64,000 bases of DNA from Strigops habroptila (taxonomy: Eukaryota; Chordata; Aves; Psittaciformes; Psittacidae), in the NCBI RefSeq assembly GCF_004027225.2, contig NC_046358.1, forward strand, positions 7,595,284 to 7,659,283. Reading direction: 5' to 3'. Position numbers and translations under genes: made by a program. Numbering within the stretch: position 1 is the first letter of the stretch; the number at the start of each line of letters is the position of its first letter. Shown here in pieces: positions 15,001 through 30,000 of the stretch. The notes below the pieces were generated by a model, which was given only the letters and a program-made list of their open reading frames with translations, searched no databases and was not told where the DNA came from.

Positions 15001-18000
15001 CCTGGCTGTTGCATTTCGGCCTCCACATGCCAACACTCTGATGAATTTCATAGCAGTGGCACAGGCAACTCCATGGAGACTGGTGAGCATACGCCCTGGT
15101 TCAGCCACTTGGGGATCCCACTGAGTAGGGAGAAATTCCCTGACAATGGTCTCAATCAACCGAGGACAGTCAAGCAGCTGCAGAGAAACAGCAGGCGCAG
15201 TATAACTAAAGCAGCACAAGTGACTAAAGGTGTGCAGTTATGCAGACATACAGAAGACATGCAAAACGCACAAGTTTGTTTGATCTCCTTGCCATAACTT
15301 TATCTGCTTCTTTCTTCCCTTATTCAAACCTTTCTCTATCTTTCCCAAGCTCCTGTACAGTGGGAGATTTACCTGGCTGCATGCTTCAGAAGAGTGCCTT
15401 GCTATGTGGGTGAGGATGTGCAGTATATCCAGGACTACTGTTGGAACAGGTCGTACCACCTCCAGGATGTATCTCAGCCGGTGCTGGATTCGTGTCTTCA
15501 AAAGTCCCTGGGGGGAAAAGGGGGGGAACAAAAAAAATCCCTTATGCTCTTTACAATTGCTCTCTGAACTGCAGTTGCTGGAAGACAAAAGGAGATTCAA
15601 TTACATCTCTTGCAGGGTGGCAGTTTTAAAATTACCAGTGGGGAGTCAAAGAAATAAGTTTCTGTGGATTTGCTAGTACATTAGCCAAGGAGCAAGAGCA
15701 AGAACAACTGAACTTCTGTTCTGAATCCAACCACTAGTGGGGTTTGGGTACTTATATTTTCATACTCTGGAAAACAGAAGTAATAGGGAATAGGAAAATA
15801 ACCTTCCCTATAAAAGACTACTAAAACCTAATGTAGATGAAAAGAATTCTCATGCTCCTTGAATCATTTTGGGTAGACACCACCTCCAGCACTCTGCCTG
15901 ATAGTACCTGTCATGTCAGACAAAGCTGACGGAAGCAGAGAACAGACCCAAATTCCTGTTTTGCAGCAGGAAAAGAGATGCAGAGAGACAGTGTGATTTT
16001 TATTCTACATTTCACAGAGTAGAAGACCATGATCAGTGGCAATGCTGGGAAACAAGTCTTCAGTTTAAGCAACAGCATCACACATTCCTAGTTCTGAGAA
16101 AAGGCAATTCCGTAACACCTGAGTTCATAGTATTGACACTTCTAAATAGCTGCAGCCAAGCAACATTGTAGTTCTAGGCCTGAATGAGTTCAGTTCTAGT
16201 TCAAATACTCCTTTTCCAACAGTGTGGAGTTATTGCATTACAACAGCCAATAAGCAGGTGTGAAATGGAATTTCACAACAACTGGAACAGTGAAGAATTT
16301 TATCCCAAATATCTTCGGAGTTTGTGCCACTTGGAACAAGTTAAAATCCATTATGCTGAACCATGCAAGTGTTTCTAGAATCACAAACTGATCTCATGTC
16401 TTATCTACAACTCTTTTGTTAAGCTTTTTAAACAGTGTTATCTAGTAGAATACGACTGAAATCATGAAACCTCTAAACAAGACCCTGTGCCCAAGTACAG
16501 TAACTCATTTGCCCAGTGAAGCTTTTAACCAAGTGCCATTGGAGCACAGGCTCAAGCACGTGGACTAAGTGATGACTTAGTGACAAGTGACTAAATGAAG
16601 GTTTTAATGATTGCAGCAGGCAGGAGAGTTCCACCAGCTCCACCAACGCTGAATGTAAGATAACAAAGATGGCTATTTTTAAAACTCTTATTAGGAATGT
16701 GGGATTAGGCTTAAATATGTGAGTAATTCCCTCCAAATGATGCAACTATCTTAGAAATGCAAATATGAAGGATGAAATTGGAGAAATGCTAAGTAACCAC
16801 CTTATGTCAAATACAAAAAGAATGTCATTGTGCAAACCTGACTAGTTCTGAACTATCTAGCTGTGATGATCATTTTTAACTTCACAAAAGTGCATACAGA
16901 CACTTTAATAATGGTTGGAACCTTTCCCCTTTTAACTCAAGTAAGTGAGCTTGAAAATCATGTCTGTATGCAGTCTTCCAGCAAGTCTTACAAGGTCACC
17001 AATGTTCTAGTTGCCAATTTCCCTAGAGGAAGGTAGAGATACTTAATGATACTAAAATCACTCAGGTCAAGTCTCAACATTCTTAAAGATTAATAAAATT
17101 ACCCTCCTGGTAATATATGACAGAAACAAAACATCCAACAGCCAGGGAGGAGTTCTAATTCTTGTTCGTAATGTTATTAATAACATACACAGGAGGGTAC
17201 ATGGTTCAACAGCACACACACAGATCCTATTTTCCTAAAAGGATTTCAGGTCTAGCTCTGTCCTAACCTTTACAACATCATATCGGGCCACATCTGGATC
17301 TGGCTTGTTTTCATCTTTTAACTTTTTATCTTGAGACTTCTCTGTTCCATTTAATTCTTCATCTTCCTCCTCCTCTTCCTCCTCATTGCTGGGGACAAAG
17401 GGGAACGCAGCCATCCCTTGGTACCATGAGAAAGTCCAATCAAGATACTTCTACAAGAAGAGTAAAGACACATAAACTGAAATTCTCACAAAGAAATCAT
17501 GGAAGGCATAAAAAAATTCAAGCATGCTTTTGATTCCGGAATGCTTTATTGATTCCCACTTAACCCCAGGAAAACAGGAACACCATAAAGGGGATTCTGA
17601 ACAGGTACAAGCAGAAAGCAATGCATTTTCACAGAAGTGATTTTAACCTATGACCCACACACACTTGAGAAACCACAAAAAGCAATTACCATGAGGTGAA
17701 TTAAATTCACTACACGGGTTAACAGAAATGCAGCTTACCTGGAAAACGTTTAAGATAAAAACAAACAAACCAACCACCAAGGCTCTAGAAGTTAAATTGG
17801 AATTTAGCATTTATTGGCTCTATTCCCATTTCTGGACCTGTGTGGAACTTAGGTCACAAATAATAGGGAATGGTGATGTAAAAATTGGTATGTTAGAATA
17901 AAAGACTGCCTGGTGTATTTGTTCATGTCTGTTTGGCTTTTGTTTGAACACCCTTCAGCTTCAGCAGATTAAACAAAAAATCCCTTCTTTGTTCACAGCT

Positions 18001-21000
18001 AATGACAGTGTCAGATACTCTCAGGATCTGGGGCCATGCTGCAATATGCAAGCTTTCAACTCTTCAGAGGGCGGATTGCTCCCATAACAGACCTACTTCC
18101 CCTCAAAGTGTTTTAAAATATAAAAGATGTTCAAACTGAATGCCTGCATTACTTAATAGCTGCTTCAGATTTCCAATTCCTGAACAGGAAACTAGAACTA
18201 CCAATTAGTCAGAAAATATATGATAGACTTCAACTAAACCCTGAGCTAGTTTGAAACATTTCAAATGCAAGTGCCAAGGAAGCAGAAGTTATTAATATAA
18301 AAGGTAATATAAAGCAAAGTTGGTAGGTGAGTGAATGACATGGTCAGAAGAGGTCTGACTTCAGGGGATGAAGCTATGAGTCCACCTCTAATCCAGAGTT
18401 TGGGACTGTAGCCTTCCTTCCACCGAGAGCAGGAAAAGCACAAGACCTGGGTCTTCGAAGTAAACAGAGAGAAAGGTGCTTCCCTCCCATAGCCATTGAT
18501 GAACAAACAATACCTTCAGGCAGCATCATTTTTACGTGTGTTCACCTTCTGTGTTTATAGAGGGGATAAAACCTGTTTGTTTTACAAATCCTGGAGCAAA
18601 AGGCCAGACCTCCAGCCCCATCCCTTCCTCAGAGACCTTTTGAAACTCAGCAGCACTGACTCCAGGAAGGACTTCCCCAATGACAATATACAGACACAGC
18701 ATTCACAGTGCTGCTTCTGGCATCGAAGAATGAGCAATCCCCGCTTATACAAGACATCACACCACAAGCTTTGAACTGAGAATCAGAGCAGTACAGACAC
18801 TTATAAACCAGAATAATATCAGAAGAATGAAAAGCACATCAAGAAGCTGATTCATAGCACCTACAATGGGTGGGCAGGACTTCTACTAGAAGCAGAACAC
18901 CATTACTCATAGCTTAGAAAAGGAGCAAGATGTGGAGAAAGCCACCTTAGTCCTTCATTTTAATTGCCTCCCCACTAGGGATAGCTGTAAAGGCCCAGGA
19001 GAAGTTGCAGGGGGTTCTTGAGGTCTACCCACTCTTCTCTATCACCAGCCCCTTTGCAGTCAGACGTAATAGCAGTTCTCATGAAAGGAACTTGAAACAC
19101 AGCCTACAGCACGCTTTGCCTGTAATGGACTGCTGCTATCGAACCAGGAAGACATCTTAATCTTGCTGTTCAGGGCTCTCCAGTATCTCTGAACACCCAA
19201 AAGAAGTTTCAATGTTTTAAGAGGTCAAAAAGCATCAGGGAGAAAACAGACACATAAGAAGGCAAAATTAAGTACTTATTAGTGTAAGAAAAGCACACGA
19301 GAACAGCAGAAATGGACAATGAGAGAAAACAAAGACAGCATCATTCTGATGCTTAAGGGAAAGCAGGGAGAATATTTAATCTGTTCAGAAGCAGAAAAAC
19401 TACAAAACAAGAAGCCAGCAAAAGAGATCATATTAAAAAAAAATAAATTGTACCCATACATTAGTAGTTGCCTGATCTAGATTGTAAAGATGTAAAAAGG
19501 AAGAGAACCTCAGCAACCTGTGCTGGATTTTATCATGGAGCAGAGCTAATTTAAACAAGACAAAAAGACATCTGAATCTCTCAAACTGGGATAACACACT
19601 GCCTTGTCTGTCCCAAAGCACAGCAATTCTATTGACCATTAAGCTAACCCACGCAGGGAGCCTTTGTTCAAGCCACTTACCATGTCTTCTCATTCTGATT
19701 CCTGTAAACAGTTCAGCATGAAATCAAACCCAGGCAGCCAGTAATTGTCTCACCTCATCATCGAGTGACACCAGCAGAGCCTGGAGAGCACCAACAGCTG
19801 CTGCCATGACATTATCCACTGCATCATCCAGCGAGAAGCGCAGCAAGAAGAGAAACCCAGCATCAAGCAGCAGACGCAGAATGCTGCCCTTCAAGGAGGA
19901 AACAAACTCTCCAGCCCTGGCCTGAAATACATATCACACAGTCAGTGTTAAAGCTGTCTCATTCTGCATGTTTGCCTCTTCCCATTTCTACTGTAAAGCA
20001 GCTAAACTGTGTGCCAGGGGTTTTTCCCCTTATTTTCTCCTCCTTTCATCCTACAGTGGCATGTAACTCCAGTTTCTTAATGCAGGAAACCCTTTTTTCT
20101 AAAGCCTGGAACCATCTCCTGACTTCAGCCTGTTCTGCCCCATCATACTTCTCAAAACCACACTGTTTCTTCTGTCTCCACTGCTGTTAGAGGGCAGGTT
20201 AGCACTTCCCCTAAGAGTCAGGCAGAAATGTGCACAGAAGTAAATATTCATTCTGCTTTATGCTATTGGCACATCACTGAGTAGGCTGGTTCATTCTCAC
20301 CTCCTATAGAAAAAGCATATTATGAAGCTGGCTCAGGCAACAGGAGTGAAAGGGTCACTGCCAAGGATATAGATTTGTCACAAAAGCAACACCAAAAAAC
20401 CCCTAAACTTGTGTCCAAATCAACAACAGGACTGAAGCTGCAGCACTGCTGCTGAACAACACTTGGAAGCATCTTCCTCCCTCCAGAGAAACCTGAAACT
20501 CAGTTTATGTCCCAACATTTGATTTTTCTAACAGTAAGGAGAACCTCAGTGAAAAAGAATGCCCTGCTGCTGATTTTTCTCACCTTCATTGAATAGTACA
20601 AAGCAAACAACTAATACCAGAGAACTCGGGTCCTGATCCCCCAGAAACTTGAATTATGGGGAGGAATTCCACAGGAAATTACTTACCTTTTGAACAATAC
20701 GACCCAAGACCTGCAGAGCCAGTGTCCTCTGTTGAATAACTTGGCTGCGAGACAAATGAAAGAGCTCTTGGAGAGAATAACCAGCCCTCTAAATGGGGGG
20801 GACACCAAAACAAAACAACAAAACAACTCAGCTATAGGTAAAAACAGGCCCCTTCAAATAAGATTAACTGTGAAATACTGCATAGTGGGAGATAAACTGC
20901 AATGCAATGTTGTTTGCTGCTTCGTGGCAATTGCAAAAGAGATTCTAATTGCTGATGTGACAGGAGAAAACTGAACTTCTTAAGAAAAGGATGTATGTGC

Positions 21001-24000
21001 ACCTTTTTCCAGCACCGCAAATTCTCAACAGCATAAAAAAGCATTAATGGAGCTTTCTGCAAGTGAAGTAGTTAATGCATACAGACCAGCTTCTCTTCAG
21101 GAGCTTGTTTCAAAAGAAAATCACCTGTCTGCACTTTCCTAAGGTTTTTGTCACTAAAAAGCCTTGGCACAAAAGGAATCTGCCAAATCAAACACAGGAA
21201 ACAAATGAGTGTACCCTTTCTACTACATTACACCCACCTCTGCCTCTTCTCCATGGTGATGCAGGCCTAGATGTGTTGGTAAATCAGCATCTGCAGGAAT
21301 CAATTCTCCTTTTAAACTGAATCGAGCTTGCATTCCCTACAACAAAAGCGTGGAGGGAGAAAGAGATTATTTCTATTGCCTTCCACTCCATTCACCACTT
21401 CAAACACCACTTCTTGTATCAACTGCTGCAAGGGAAGAGTTCAAAAACTCCTCAGCTCAGACCTCAAATTCTTCAGAAGTATTGCCCTTTTTCTTAGCTT
21501 TCAGACCTGTTTCATCTCAGATTACAGTTGATAGATTCTCACTTCCCAGCTCTCTTGAGCACTACAGACTGAATTGTTCACGTATCATCCCACCCTGCGG
21601 AAGAAACTGGGAAATCTCCCAGTCCAATGAAATCTTACAGATTAACCTCAGGACTAGTTTTTGAAGCCTTCAAAACTGTTACTGCTGAGAAGCATGATCC
21701 ACACACAAACATGAAAAATATCAGTTTCTGCTTTCAAACCTTTTTGGTTTTCTTCTGCTGGGGCAAGGGCAAATCTTTCATCCATTCCAGTTTCTCAAAC
21801 TCCACATTGTCCATGTGAATCCATTCCTTCTTGGGCTTCACAGGCAGATCATCATCTTTGTAGGGGGAAAAAAATAGTAGTCTTACCTTCCAAGGCAGGA
21901 ATGAAGAAAATACTATTCCCTCTTCGCCAACCTACCTGGCTTAAAAACTGCATCAAATATAGGATTCATGTAAAATAAGAAGAAAACGTTTTTCAAATTG
22001 ACTGCTGGCTGATGGATAAACATCAAAGGTTTGAAGCTGTTTTCATCTTTCATGAGAGCTAGAGAAGGAAGTGAACAGCACTGTAACGAAATTCACAGAC
22101 AAGGCTAATTTAGGAGAAGCTGAGCAGAAGTCAGGACACAAATAAGGCAAAGCGATTGGAACCAGGGCAGAAAAATAGTATCAACCCTACTTTTGAGAAA
22201 ACAAACCATGTGTCATCCAGGAAGAGGAATGCTAGAGCAGATACAAAATGATTCAAAAGTATTAATCATAGAACATTAATTAATTAATTCTATTAATCAT
22301 AGAATAGTTAGGGTTGGAAAGGACCTTAAGATCATCTAGTTCCAAGCCCCTGCCATGGGTAGGGACACCTCGGCCTAAACCATGTCACTCAAGACTCCAT
22401 CCAACCTGGCCTTGAACACTGCAGAAAGGCCCAAGCAAACTATTGGAAGCCAGTATGATTTCAGGCCAGATACACTGGAGAGAGCACAAACACTACTCTT
22501 CATGCTTTCGTTACATTTGTGATGCTGCTCTTCATTCCATGTCCCCCACTGAAGGCTTGAGGAGACCAGCTTGAGAAGATCAAAACAGCTGAGAATTTAC
22601 ACAGCCTGCCTGAGAAACAGCTCAGGAGGGGAACTGGACAGTTCAACAAGAATTTCAAAGGTTGAAGCACTTAAGGAAGAAAGTACTGATTTAACTTTCT
22701 AAAGTGCTTTGGCTAGAAGAATTTTAGAAACAAGATATTTATACCTGACATCACAAGAGTTGCCCTAGGAAAGAGACAGATCAGCATATAGAAGAATCTC
22801 ACAAGTGAAGGGACAGGAGAAATATAACCAGAAATTATCTGAACACTAGGAAAGGTAATGCTTTGCTACTAGGATACTATGCCGTACTGGCATGAGAAGA
22901 GATGAGCTAAGAAGTCCTTGCTATCTCAAGAGACATCACACATTAGGACAGGAACAGGCAGTCTGAGGGCATGAGAAACAGCAGCATCACTCCTGCTGGA
23001 GCAGCCCAGAACTCATTTGCATTGCAGCTATTAATCCTGGTGCCCTGGTCTTCTCTTGTAAGGAACAATGAGTCCCACTGAGATGTTCTTCTTTCATCCC
23101 ATCTTTCCCTGCTGATAACTGGCCTGACACCTAACCTTTTAATTTCCTCCAATTAGCCGATAAACTTTCAGGAAGGGCACTCATCCTTTTTAGGATGAAG
23201 CTTCACCCTTATGATCAATGTGGTATTGAGTCAGGCAGGGAACCAAGCACAGAGTTATCTTCCTCAGCCAGAAAGCTGTTCCGCAGAATTTTAGCCAAAG
23301 GCTCAGCACACATTTTAATTGAAGAGAAGGAAAAAGCATCTGAAATGTAAGAAAGTCAAATGTTTGTGGGTGGTAGGTGCAAAACTAGAGGAAATGATAT
23401 CAGCAGAAAAATGAAATCTATTAATATTTGTAATTGTTTTCTCCATTAATCACTAAATTGATAGGGTTGAGTTAATCATTCTATGAATAGGATTATGCAT
23501 ATTGTCACCAGCCCTTAGTATTAGGATCTTGTCAACAGGAAAAGACAGATATATTCCAAGGCATGAGCAGATTTTCCAGTTACTGAGAAATCCCTTTAGA
23601 GAAACACAAGCCGACAGTGCAAACGCAACATCTGCATTGAACTTTTTCAGACCTGGCTTGTATTAAACGCTGCCACCCAACCTCTTCTCTTTCTGCTTTG
23701 TTCCCCTTTTGTCTCAGTGCCAGAATATACTTTTCCGTTTGATAAGATTACAAGTTGCTGGATAAAGGCTTCACCATCTTGTTTATTAAAAACAGTGGCC
23801 TTTTATCTCATTAAAGGACAGGTTTGACTTTTGAGCAATGCCATTGCTTTGTGTCATCCTCCTCTCCCTGGGGAAATTCAGAATGACTGTTTCTGCTGAG
23901 TTATTCATGAGGAGTTTCCTTCTGAGCACAAACAGATGCGAAATCCCAAAACTAAGTGCTAATGTCCAATTAATATTTTACATATTGTGTTGTCCAAGAT

Positions 24001-27000
24001 GGGCTGCAGACAAACTCAGGTGCTGGAAAGGCTTCCCTTAGGTTTATAGCTTTCTTTGTTCTTTCAAATATCCTGAGGAAACTCCTCTTCTTTCCCATGC
24101 AGTCTTCCATGGGAAGCAAAAGATGCTGTCAGCACACAATGCTCTGAACACTGAGCTATTCCCAAAAACACTACTATGATCTTGTTCAGCCTTTACAGGC
24201 TGAACAACCCGCTCCCATTGCTCCCAGGCAAGTAAAAGAGTGTCACTTAACGTGGTGGTGCTACTTGTGCACTCAATTGTTCTCAAAATAAAAAGAACAA
24301 AAAATAGTGTTTTTGATTAAGATGGATTTATGGAAAAGTAAAACTTAGGAGAAGCAGCAAAAGGACTATTCCGTGAAGTGTCTTCCTCCATAAGGGGCTA
24401 ACCAGCTTTCCTTCTCCTGCACGTGTACACATACATACACTCACAGACTCATCCCTCTCATCCAGAAAATGTTGTTATCTCTTGCAAACACCAAGCTGAA
24501 AGCCAGAAGTGATTCAGAGAACTCTTTAATCAGTCTTCATGTTGCACTGGGACATAAAGAATGCTTTAGAAGAGAGGATCAAGAGATGGAGAGCGCCAAA
24601 AATTGACATGAAATTGGAGGTGAAGCATGCTAATGAGAGACATGCTATGAACAAAAGCATGGGGAAGATGAGAATTGGAGGCTAAAACCACAACAGAGAA
24701 AAAGAGATGGCTAAAGAAAAAACTGCAGTGAGTAAAGCAACAATAAGAGCAGAAGCTTACGGGGAAAACACTACTTTTCTCTACCATGAGAATATATGGG
24801 TTGCTTTAGCTGCTGGGGATAAAGCAGCTTTCTCCTCATACAGGTATGTGTTGAGTACTAAATAGTACTAAGAGGCAACAGCTCTGTACATTTCTTCCAA
24901 AAAAAGCAGAACAACATTCTACACTTTAATACTTCCCTCCATCAAAACACAAAGAAAAGCATCATATCCTGTGGAAATCATCACATGGGCTCTGAGATAC
25001 AAGCCACAAAGCGGGGACACCAGGAATAGTGTCATGATAAGTCATATGTGCACTATGTGAACCATCTCCCTGAAGTGAGACTGACTGTGTTCTCCATGCT
25101 ATGTTGTAAGCAAATCACTAACTCTTACCTACCCAACAGCCTCGTGTCCCCAACCACTCCTAGTTGAAAGAAATTATTCAAGCAGCTGAATCTCACTACC
25201 ACTCTTCTGTTTCTCTGTTCACACAACTGAACAGAGGAGCAATGTTGTCTAGTTTAAAACACATCTTATCTTCATAGACCTCAGAACAAATCTCAAAACC
25301 AAAGCAAGATGTCCCACTGAATAGCTCACCTCCATTATGTAGCGTATTACCCTTCTAATCTATGGAGCCCATCTGGAAACAAGTGAGATTTTCTTTGTTG
25401 ACCCAAGATGTATATACTTTTAAATATGGTAAATTCTGAGTTAGATAACTAACAAAGTGCCACATCAATCCAATCTGGATTGATGCAAACGCCATAAAAA
25501 TCTTACACTTCTGTTCAGAACATTAACAACATGCACTTTGTTTCTTACCTGTGATTTCCACCTTCGTATTTTCTTCTTCCCTTACAGATTCTTCCAGACC
25601 AGACTCCTGCATGGAAAGAGATGATCTTACACCATGCTGAGCCACAGGCAGAGTTTCCACAAACTCCTCCTGTCTGTTCTGTTCCATTTTTAATTCCTTC
25701 TTCTGGCCTTCATTGCCACCACGTCGTGACTTTAAGAAAGCAACTAAACTGGGATCTGCAAGTATTGACAAAGAGACAGACAGAGATGTGACAGAAAGTC
25801 TCAAAATACTTGGTCTGCCTGTAGCTCCTGCTATTTACGTTTTAGTCTTTTCAATCCCATTCCACATGTCCTCTTTTCATGTACCAACTATCACTCCTTT
25901 TCAAACTGAGACATTTGAATGGTGAGGTGACACCAGAGAAAGAGCTGATAAATGTCTTCCAAAGTAAAGCAACCACAAAAATTCTAGTTATTCTCCCAAC
26001 TTACAAATAAAAAGATAATAATTTCTTTCCCCCTCGCTGCCACTGAAAAGGCACCATTGTGCAGAGAATTGTGGTCTGTGATTTATGGGAAGAACCCAGG
26101 TCTGACAGTTTGCCTGCCCTGTCTGTGGACCACTCAGTGGCATCAAACTGAACACTACAAGAATACATGGAACAGACACCACAATGAATTACCTGCTCTT
26201 TATTGAACTGCACTAGAGCTGCAGTGCATGGTCTAGATATTGTGTTAGAAAAAGGAGATCTCCTTTGCTCTGAACTGACTCCCCATCCTGAGAGTCAGTT
26301 ATGTTCTGACAACATGCAGAAACAGTCACGGCCATTCTCTTCATGCTTTGGAGAAGAGGAACATTTGGGAGGTGGGGATGTTTTAAAGGATAGATAATAT
26401 TCCTATGGCTCTAAAATAGGAAAATACCAGATGATCATCATTTTCCTTTCAAATCTGCTATGGATACCACACATCATTTTTGATTGAGCACACTTTGTCT
26501 CTAAATACTTTCATCTAGAAGATGGTGTTGAGGTGCCAGAGGTGAACAGTAAGAGCTTGTGAATATACTCTAAAAGGTATAGAGATATTCCAGTAAGCAG
26601 TGTCAGAGATGTATAGAGTGTAGACAGAATGTAACTGGTTACTCATTCTTAGGATGACAAAGGACAAGTGATTCAGAAGTGCTCTGTACCTGAGAGAAGT
26701 CACCTCAAAAAGGAAATTACTCCCGTGTCTCTGAAATAGTTCAGGATGCAGGGATCTAGCCCATACTTGTGACTGCTGCACACTCTTCTCATGATGCAGT
26801 TTAATCTCCGTTGGTGAAGGAGAGGCATTTAGCCCAGGCTCATTAAAGCACACATTTTTCCTGTATGCAAGCAGATCTCTCAACTTTCTCTCACTTCATT
26901 GTGCACAGCAAGAAAAGGATTGTATTCATTATTTCACCACTTCACATAGACAGTGAAAAACACGTCACCGATGGTGCCAATCTGTGCACAGTATGCCTGA

Positions 27001-30000
27001 AAATCAGCCTACTTCTGCTCAGAGTCTCCATGGGCAAAACCAGAACTGTATCAACAATAAGATCCTGAAGACCCTGCCCAGCATGGAATTGCCTACCCAT
27101 CCTCATACTCCACACCATGGACTCATCTGCTTCTTAACTAAAACGTTAATTCAGAGACTGGGCAGCATTAAACACCCACAATGATTCATGCTCCTGAATA
27201 TGGAGAAAAAGGCTCTTTAATCCACGTCTCTCTGCTTGTCCAATTCCCTGCTTCATCTGTAAGCCAGCAGTTTAGCTTAGGAGTAGCTTCATCCTGCATA
27301 ATTCCCTAACCACAGATATTTTGGGAAGGCCAAAATTACTCCCAGTTTCCTCAAAGCCTCAAAGACTGAAAGATTTACGATTTTAATCCACAGGGCACAT
27401 AAACTAATACATAGTTTTATAAAATACTTTATTGTACAAAAATACTTAAACTACATCCTATCCTTTTTAAACTATGTACTAACTATTCACTTCACTTATA
27501 TCCCAAAGGACAGAGTGGTGGGGACAAGGAGCATGAATGAGACACAAGAAGAAAGTGCATAAACAAGGTATTTTTCAAACACATGCCATTGCTATGAGCA
27601 GTGAAGTTAAAAACCAGGATTTTTTTCACCTCAGGTAGCTGGAAGAGCTCAGCTCTCTGAATGAGGGATGTACCTACACATTCTGCCTGCAGTTATTTTG
27701 CACAGTTCTTTTGCCACCTTTCCAGTTATACCCATGCTGCCTGCAATGAAGTCGAGGTCGTTAATGCGATATTTAAGCTGAACCCACAAGAGACTTCAGC
27801 ATCTAAAATGCCACTCACACCTAAATTTGATGCTAGAGAATCAGAAGTCAGGAGAACTTCGAAACCCCTTGGCTGCCACCTATATCTGTACGTCTGCTCT
27901 TCTTGAGCATTCAAAATCACTGAAACCAATGCCAGCAGTTGTACAGTGCCCTAGATCTCACAAATTCTCAAACACACCACATTCAGCCATCTCCCCCATC
28001 TTGTCATCAGCATTCCCAGAGCATCACTGTGGACAGGGCTCCAAGCCAGAGACTAGACCCCTGGCAGAACATCTGCACCCAACAGCCAGATATTTAAAAT
28101 GCTTTTTCAAGAAGTTCAAGCCCAGTTGTAAGGTTTTCTGCTCTGCAAAGTACAGACTTAACCTGAAACCTCCCACATGCTTCCCCTATCCGGGTACTGA
28201 CAGTTCTGACCCAAGTCTTAGGTATTTTAGAGGGGAAGACTAAGGGTGCTCTCTCACCTTAGCATTGCTATGACCATCCTAAGAATAACTTTGCATTCTA
28301 ATCTGCTTCAGAGAACTACATTTTAGGATCTCAATACATGTATATGTAACCAGGTATTTGGCGTGCAAAGTAATGGAGAGCAGGGACCATCTTACCCCGT
28401 AGCAAAGGGGAGATGAGACAGACTTAAGCTAAGCCCCCTCTCACTGAGGAAGGTGCTCTAATTCCTTCACACTTAATTCTTACTCACAAGCTACTGACAT
28501 GACATGGAAGACAGATTATCCACATATGCGATGAGGAGGAATCCCAAAGCTCCCATCTTTGACCCATGAATTTAGTAAGACTTCAGGACACCTACACATT
28601 CAGTAACCTTCCATGACTCTAGAATTCACCCTGGGAAGCACATACCCAGCTGAGCCAGAAGCCTTTCCTGCTCCTGCAGGATCTCTTCCTCAGACATGGA
28701 CTGCAGCTTCTCCAAGTTCTCTCTGTGAATAGCTTGAACTTCCTCCTCACTCTTTTGGCTTCCAAGACCCTCTCCCGTTATGAGACAAGGCTGCTGAGAG
28801 GTCAAAAAGTCACCAGCTTTATCTGTAAGATCAGCAGAGAAAGCAGTTAGTGATTTAAGTGCCTACACCATGATGAATGCATCTCAATTTTGTCATTACC
28901 AGTCTTGCATAATTTTCTTCTTATCTTTGTAGCCAAATTAAAATAGGAGTAAAGAAGTTTAGTTTAGCTTCAAACAAAACTAAAATACTTGGGCTTTCAT
29001 CCCATGTCAAAACAAAATGTCATTTCTACCTCGTTTCTTTAGGAGTTTTGGGAGGGATGGGGGGAGAAAGGAATTTTGTTTCCTTAATGCAAAGCAACAG
29101 CAAGAAAACTGGAGCACAATTCACAATTGATGAGCATTCTACAAAGTTAGTGAATACTAGATTCTTTCTCTGCCCAGGAACATCTGAACTCACATTTGTA
29201 CATCAGCTGAACCATGACCTAGTAAGTACTTGTTGAGTGAGACAAAGAATTAAAATTATTAGGTACCCCAGTTTCTGGAGTGATACAAGACCCATTCTCA
29301 ACATAGGCATGTTTGCTTCCAACAACATCCTGTATTCAAATATTAGAAGTTCCAGCAGGGAGGCATTTTTCCTACCCTGAACAGAATCAAGTCTCCTTTA
29401 TCACCTGATCTAAATCCTTTGTAAAGGCTCATTTCATTTAACCCTAGCAGTCAGGTGACATGCTCTTTTGGCCAGAGTGAGACCCTCCAGCTGTCCTATA
29501 GCCCACTACACAAGCACGTGACTTAGTGGCTTTATTCCTTATGTTTTGTTCATATGCTCCAATTAGTAACTTGGAACATCCCTATGACCCTAAACCAGTC
29601 AACTCTGAAAGCATCAAACCCCTGTTTGAATAGCAGCAATGACTAATGAAGACCTGAAGAGCTTAGGCCCACTGTAGGAGAGACCATCTTAAGAACCTGG
29701 TTCGAGACCATCTTAAGAACCTGAACGTGCACAAGTCCATGGGACCTGATGAAACCCATCCGCAGGTCCTGAAGGAGCTGGCGAATGAAGTTGCTGAACC
29801 ACTGTCCGTCGTATTTGAAAAATCCTGGCAGTCAGGTGAAGTTCCTGGTGACTGGAAGAAGGGTAATATAACCCCATTTCAAGAAGCGGAAGGTGGAAGA
29901 CCCAAAGAACTACAGACCAGTCAGCCTCACCTCTGTGCCTGGCAAAATCTTGGAGCAGATTCTCTTGGAAAGCATGCTAAGGCACATGAAAAATAACGAG

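Larger units (their letters stand above)
12979..20686 (-). other. RPAP1 introns 13, 11, 10 and 9
   Basis: Introns 12,979-14,997, 15,508-17,267, 17,451-19,753 and 19,922-20,686 hold only the possible CR1 tail remnant near 13.5 kb. I see no other structure. Confidence 0.65.
22059..28645 (-). other. RPAP1 introns 6 and 5
   Basis: Apart from one short CR1 copy at 22.3 kb, introns 22,059-25,548 and 25,756-28,645 show nothing that I recognise. The first becomes 80 bp shorter than the simple exon 6-7 distance if the cassette exon 6a is used. Confidence 0.6.
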
